Shown: in pieces, positions 32,872 to 34,690 of the stretch
How positions within the stretch are numbered: the first letter of the stretch is position 1
Layout of the letters: each line of letters starts with the position of its first letter
Assembly: GCA_004557035.1 (NCBI GenBank)
Contig: SFFB01000023.1
Location: forward strand, 1-34,690
Source of the DNA: Bacteroidales bacterium
GTDB taxonomy: Bacteria; Bacteroidota; Bacteroidia; Bacteroidales; Bacteroidaceae
DNA length: 34,690 bases
Reading direction: 5' to 3'
Position numbers and translations under genes: made by a program
Notes under the pieces: generated by a model
What the model was told of the DNA's origin: nothing
The model's input: only the letters and a program-made list of their open reading frames with translations
Databases searched by the model: none

Positions 32872-34425
32872 TTAGAGAGGAATGTTGCCGTGTTTCTTGG
32901 CCGGACGTGTTTCGCGCTTGTTTTCAAGTTGAGCAAGGGCGCGGCATACGCGGAAGCGGGTGTTGCGCGGCTCGATAACGTCGTCTACGTAGCCATACTG
33001 GGCGGCCTTGTAGGGATTGGTGAAGAGGTCGTTGTATTCCTTTTCTTTTTCTGCCAGGAAAGCTTTGGGGTCGGCTTGTGTCTTGGCTTCTTTGCCGTTG
33101 AGAATAGCCACGGCACCGCTGGCACCCATCACGGCGATTTCGGCAGAGGGCCAAGCGTAGTTGAGGTCGGCCTTGAGTTGCTTGCAACCCATCACGATGT
33201 GAGAGCCACCGTAGCTCTTGCGCAGGGTTACTGTCACCTTGGGCACAGTTGCCTCACCGTAGGCATAGAGCAACTTGGCACCGTGGTCGATAACGGCGTT
33301 GTATTCCTGACCCGTACCGGGCAAGAAGCCGGGAACGTCAACGAACGACACGATGGGGATGTTGAAGCAGTCGCAGAAGCGGACAAAACGAGCGGCCTTG
33401 CGCGATGCGTTGCAGTCGAGCACGCCGGCGTAAACGCTGGGCTGGTTGGCCACGATGCCTACGCTTTGGCCGTTGAAGCGGGCAAAGCCGATGATGATGT
33501 TGCGGGCGAAGTTGCGCTGCACTTCAAGGAACTCGCCGTTGTCGACCGTAGCGCCGATGACCTTATACATATCGTAGGCCATATTGGGGTTGTCGGGGAT
33601 AATCTCGTTGAGCATATCCTCTTTGCGGTCGATGGGGTCGGTGCATTCCACACGGGGAGCGCGCTCCATGTTGTTCTGCGGGATGTATGAGAGCAGTTTG
33701 CGGATGAGGCCGGCAAACTCTTCTTCGGTCTTGGCCGTAAAGTGACACACACCGCTCTTGGTGGAGTGTACGCCGGCACCGCCGAGGTCTTCTTGTGTCA
33801 CGTCTTCACCGGTCACGGTCTTTACCACTTTCGGACCGGTAAGGAACATATAGCTGACGCCTTCTAGCATTACCACGAAGTCGGTGAGGGCGGGGGAGTA
33901 GACGGCACCACCGGCGCAGGGGCCGCAGATACCAGAGATTTGGGGCACTACACCCGAAGCCTCGATGTTGCGCTGGAAGATGTTGCCGAAACCTGCCAAG
34001 GCGTTCACGCCCTCTTGGATGCGTGCGCCGCCCGAGTCGTTCAGACCAATGCAAGGCGCGCCCATTTTCAGAGACTGGTCCATCACTTTGCAAATCTTCT
34101 CGGCCATCGTCTCAGAAAGTGATCCGCCGTTTACGGTAAAGTCTTGTGCAAACACGTAGACCAGGCGGCCGTTGACCGTACCGGAGCCACAAACGACGCC
34201 GTCGCCGTAGAAGTGCTTCTTGTCCATTCCGAAGTCGTGGCAACGATGGAGTTTAAACATATCCATCTCTTCAAAGGAGCCTTTGTCAAGCAGCAGGTCA
34301 ATGCGCTCACGGGCTGTGGCTTTGCCCTTAGCGTGCTGTTTCTCGATAGCAACTTCGCCGCCGCCGAGGCGTGCCTTTTGGCGACGCTCAACGAGGTCTT
34401 TGACTTTTTTCAATTGTTCACTCAT
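32872..34425 (-). CDS. mmdA: Carboxyltransferase subunit (methylmalonyl-CoA decarboxylase alpha / propionyl-CoA carboxylase beta type)
   Basis: A 517-residue crotonase-fold protein of the biotin-dependent acyl-CoA carboxyltransferase family. N-terminal half: GKATARERIDLLLDKGSFEE, GGSLSETMAEKI, NDSGGARIQEGVNAL and GPCAGGAVYSPALTDF, which form the acyl-CoA site. C-terminal half: IPIVSFVDVPGFLPGTGQE and AEIAVMGASGAVAIL, the carboxybiotin side. It moves CO2 between (S)-methylmalonyl-CoA or propionyl-CoA and biotin, in the succinate-propionate pathway. It is the first gene of a three-gene operon. Decarboxylase and carboxylase versions cannot be told apart by sequence alone; no beta (OadB) or biotin carboxylase subunit gene is in the window. 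Confidence 0.93.
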   Translation of the reverse strand: MSEQLKKVKDLVERRQKARLGGGEVAIEKQHAKGKATARERIDLLLDKGSFEEMDMFKLHRCHDFGMDKKHFYGDGVVCGSGTVNGRLVYVFAQDFTVNGGSLSETMAEKICKVMDQSLKMGAPCIGLNDSGGARIQEGVNALAGFGNIFQRNIEASGVVPQISGICGPCAGGAVYSPALTDFVVMLEGVSYMFLTGPKVVKTVTGEDVTQEDLGGAGVHSTKSGVCHFTAKTEEEFAGLIRKLLSYIPQNNMERAPRVECTDPIDRKEDMLNEIIPDNPNMAYDMYKVIGATVDNGEFLEVQRNFARNIIIGFARFNGQSVGIVANQPSVYAGVLDCNASRKAARFVRFCDCFNIPIVSFVDVPGFLPGTGQEYNAVIDHGAKLLYAYGEATVPKVTVTLRKSYGGSHIVMGCKQLKADLNYAWPSAEIAVMGASGAVAILNGKEAKTQADPKAFLAEKEKEYNDLFTNPYKAAQYGYVDDVIEPRNTRFRVCRALAQLENKRETRPAKKHGNIPL

Positions 34426-34470
34426 AGTCGTAGGAGTTATCTTGCCTAAATTAAAAGTTTCTCAGTGCCG

Positions 34471-34513
34471 TCTCTCGCGCGTGCGCATATATATAGAATA
34501 TGTCCGCGAGAGA
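34471..34513 (-). promoter_or_regulatory. Large hairpin in the leader of the mmdA operon
   Basis: A 9-bp stem TCTCTCGCG/CGCGAGAGA (34471-34479 with 34505-34513), with an inner CATAT/ATATG pairing, lies between the -7 box and the mmdA start. It could act in mRNA stability or regulation. No known riboswitch class is recognised. Confidence 0.45.
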
Positions 34514-34525
34514 TTGAAGCACGCG

Positions 34526-34533
34526 CAAAGTTA
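34526..34533 (-). promoter_or_regulatory. -7 box of the mmdA operon
   Basis: The minus strand reads TAACTTTG, an exact TAnnTTTG match, 101 bases before the mmdA ATG. The -33 region is not clear. From 34534 to the window end nothing coding is recognised. Confidence 0.55.
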
Positions 34534-34690
34534 AGAAAAAGGCGGCACATTTGTGGTGGTTTTGCGCAATTATTTCACTCTCAGGCGTCTATATAGAGTC
34601 AACAAGCAAGTGCAATATTACGAATAATGTTTGTAGAACTCTTTTATTGGTGTTGAGAAATTAAGTTTTTCTCTTGGTCTTCTGTTTATT

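Overview
The window looks like a chromosome segment of a Bacteroidales bacterium, probably Prevotella-like, with fairly high G+C. The evidence is Bacteroidetes-type promoters (-33 TTTG, about 18-20 bases, -7 TAnnTTTG) in front of many genes, almost no Shine-Dalgarno sequences, a malic enzyme/phosphotransacetylase hybrid, a bifunctional aspartokinase/homoserine dehydrogenase, DUF4252 and DUF805 proteins, and a sialic acid pathway of the Bacteroides NanL-NanE-NanT type. The genus is an inference. No phage, insertion sequence, CRISPR array or secretion island is visible.

Layout. 1-1945: 3' part of maeB (+). 2146-3753: a small DUF805 membrane protein and a secreted NanM-type sialic acid mutarotase (-). 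3900-4314: a repeat element and tRNA-Ser(GGA) (-). 4404-5489 and 5627-7914: an AI-2E-family permease (-) divergent from rsmI and two envelope lipoproteins (+). 8015-9349: a MATE exporter (+), separated by a shared terminator from the minus-strand block alaS-nanA-nanE-nanT-yhcH (9485-15988). 16200-16670: a second copy of the repeat element and tRNA-Gln(CTG) (-). 17058-31289: a long plus-strand run of rsfS, ftsH, cdsA, a transglutaminase-like membrane protein, a two-trefoil GH2 beta-galactosidase, a DUF4252 protein, a patatin-like esterase, a GHL10/DUF187 glycosidase and thrA. 31300-31480: a third repeat-like locus. 31696-34425 (-): a Cys/Lys-rich secreted microprotein, then a biotin-dependent decarboxylase/carboxylase operon (biotin carrier, small subunit, carboxyltransferase).

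How the genes fit together. The nan block takes up sialic acid (NanT), cleaves it to N-acetylmannosamine and pyruvate (NanA) and epimerises the product to N-acetylglucosamine (NanE). YhcH and NanM probably handle sugar anomers. The secreted GH2 enzyme would release galactose from host or dietary glycans. MaeB and the biotin enzyme fit a succinate/propionate fermentation. rsfS-ftsH-cdsA is housekeeping: ribosome silencing, membrane proteolysis and phospholipid synthesis.

The least explained signal is a family of three intergenic loci (about 3911-4137, 16216-16444 and 31337-31477). Each has a promoter-like box, a purine-rich stretch, an intrinsic terminator and, beyond the terminator, degenerate tandem units with a 21-base period. 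The order and relative orientation are the same in all three. They may be a small-RNA or small mobile element family. This is by-eye alignment and needs a genome-wide search.
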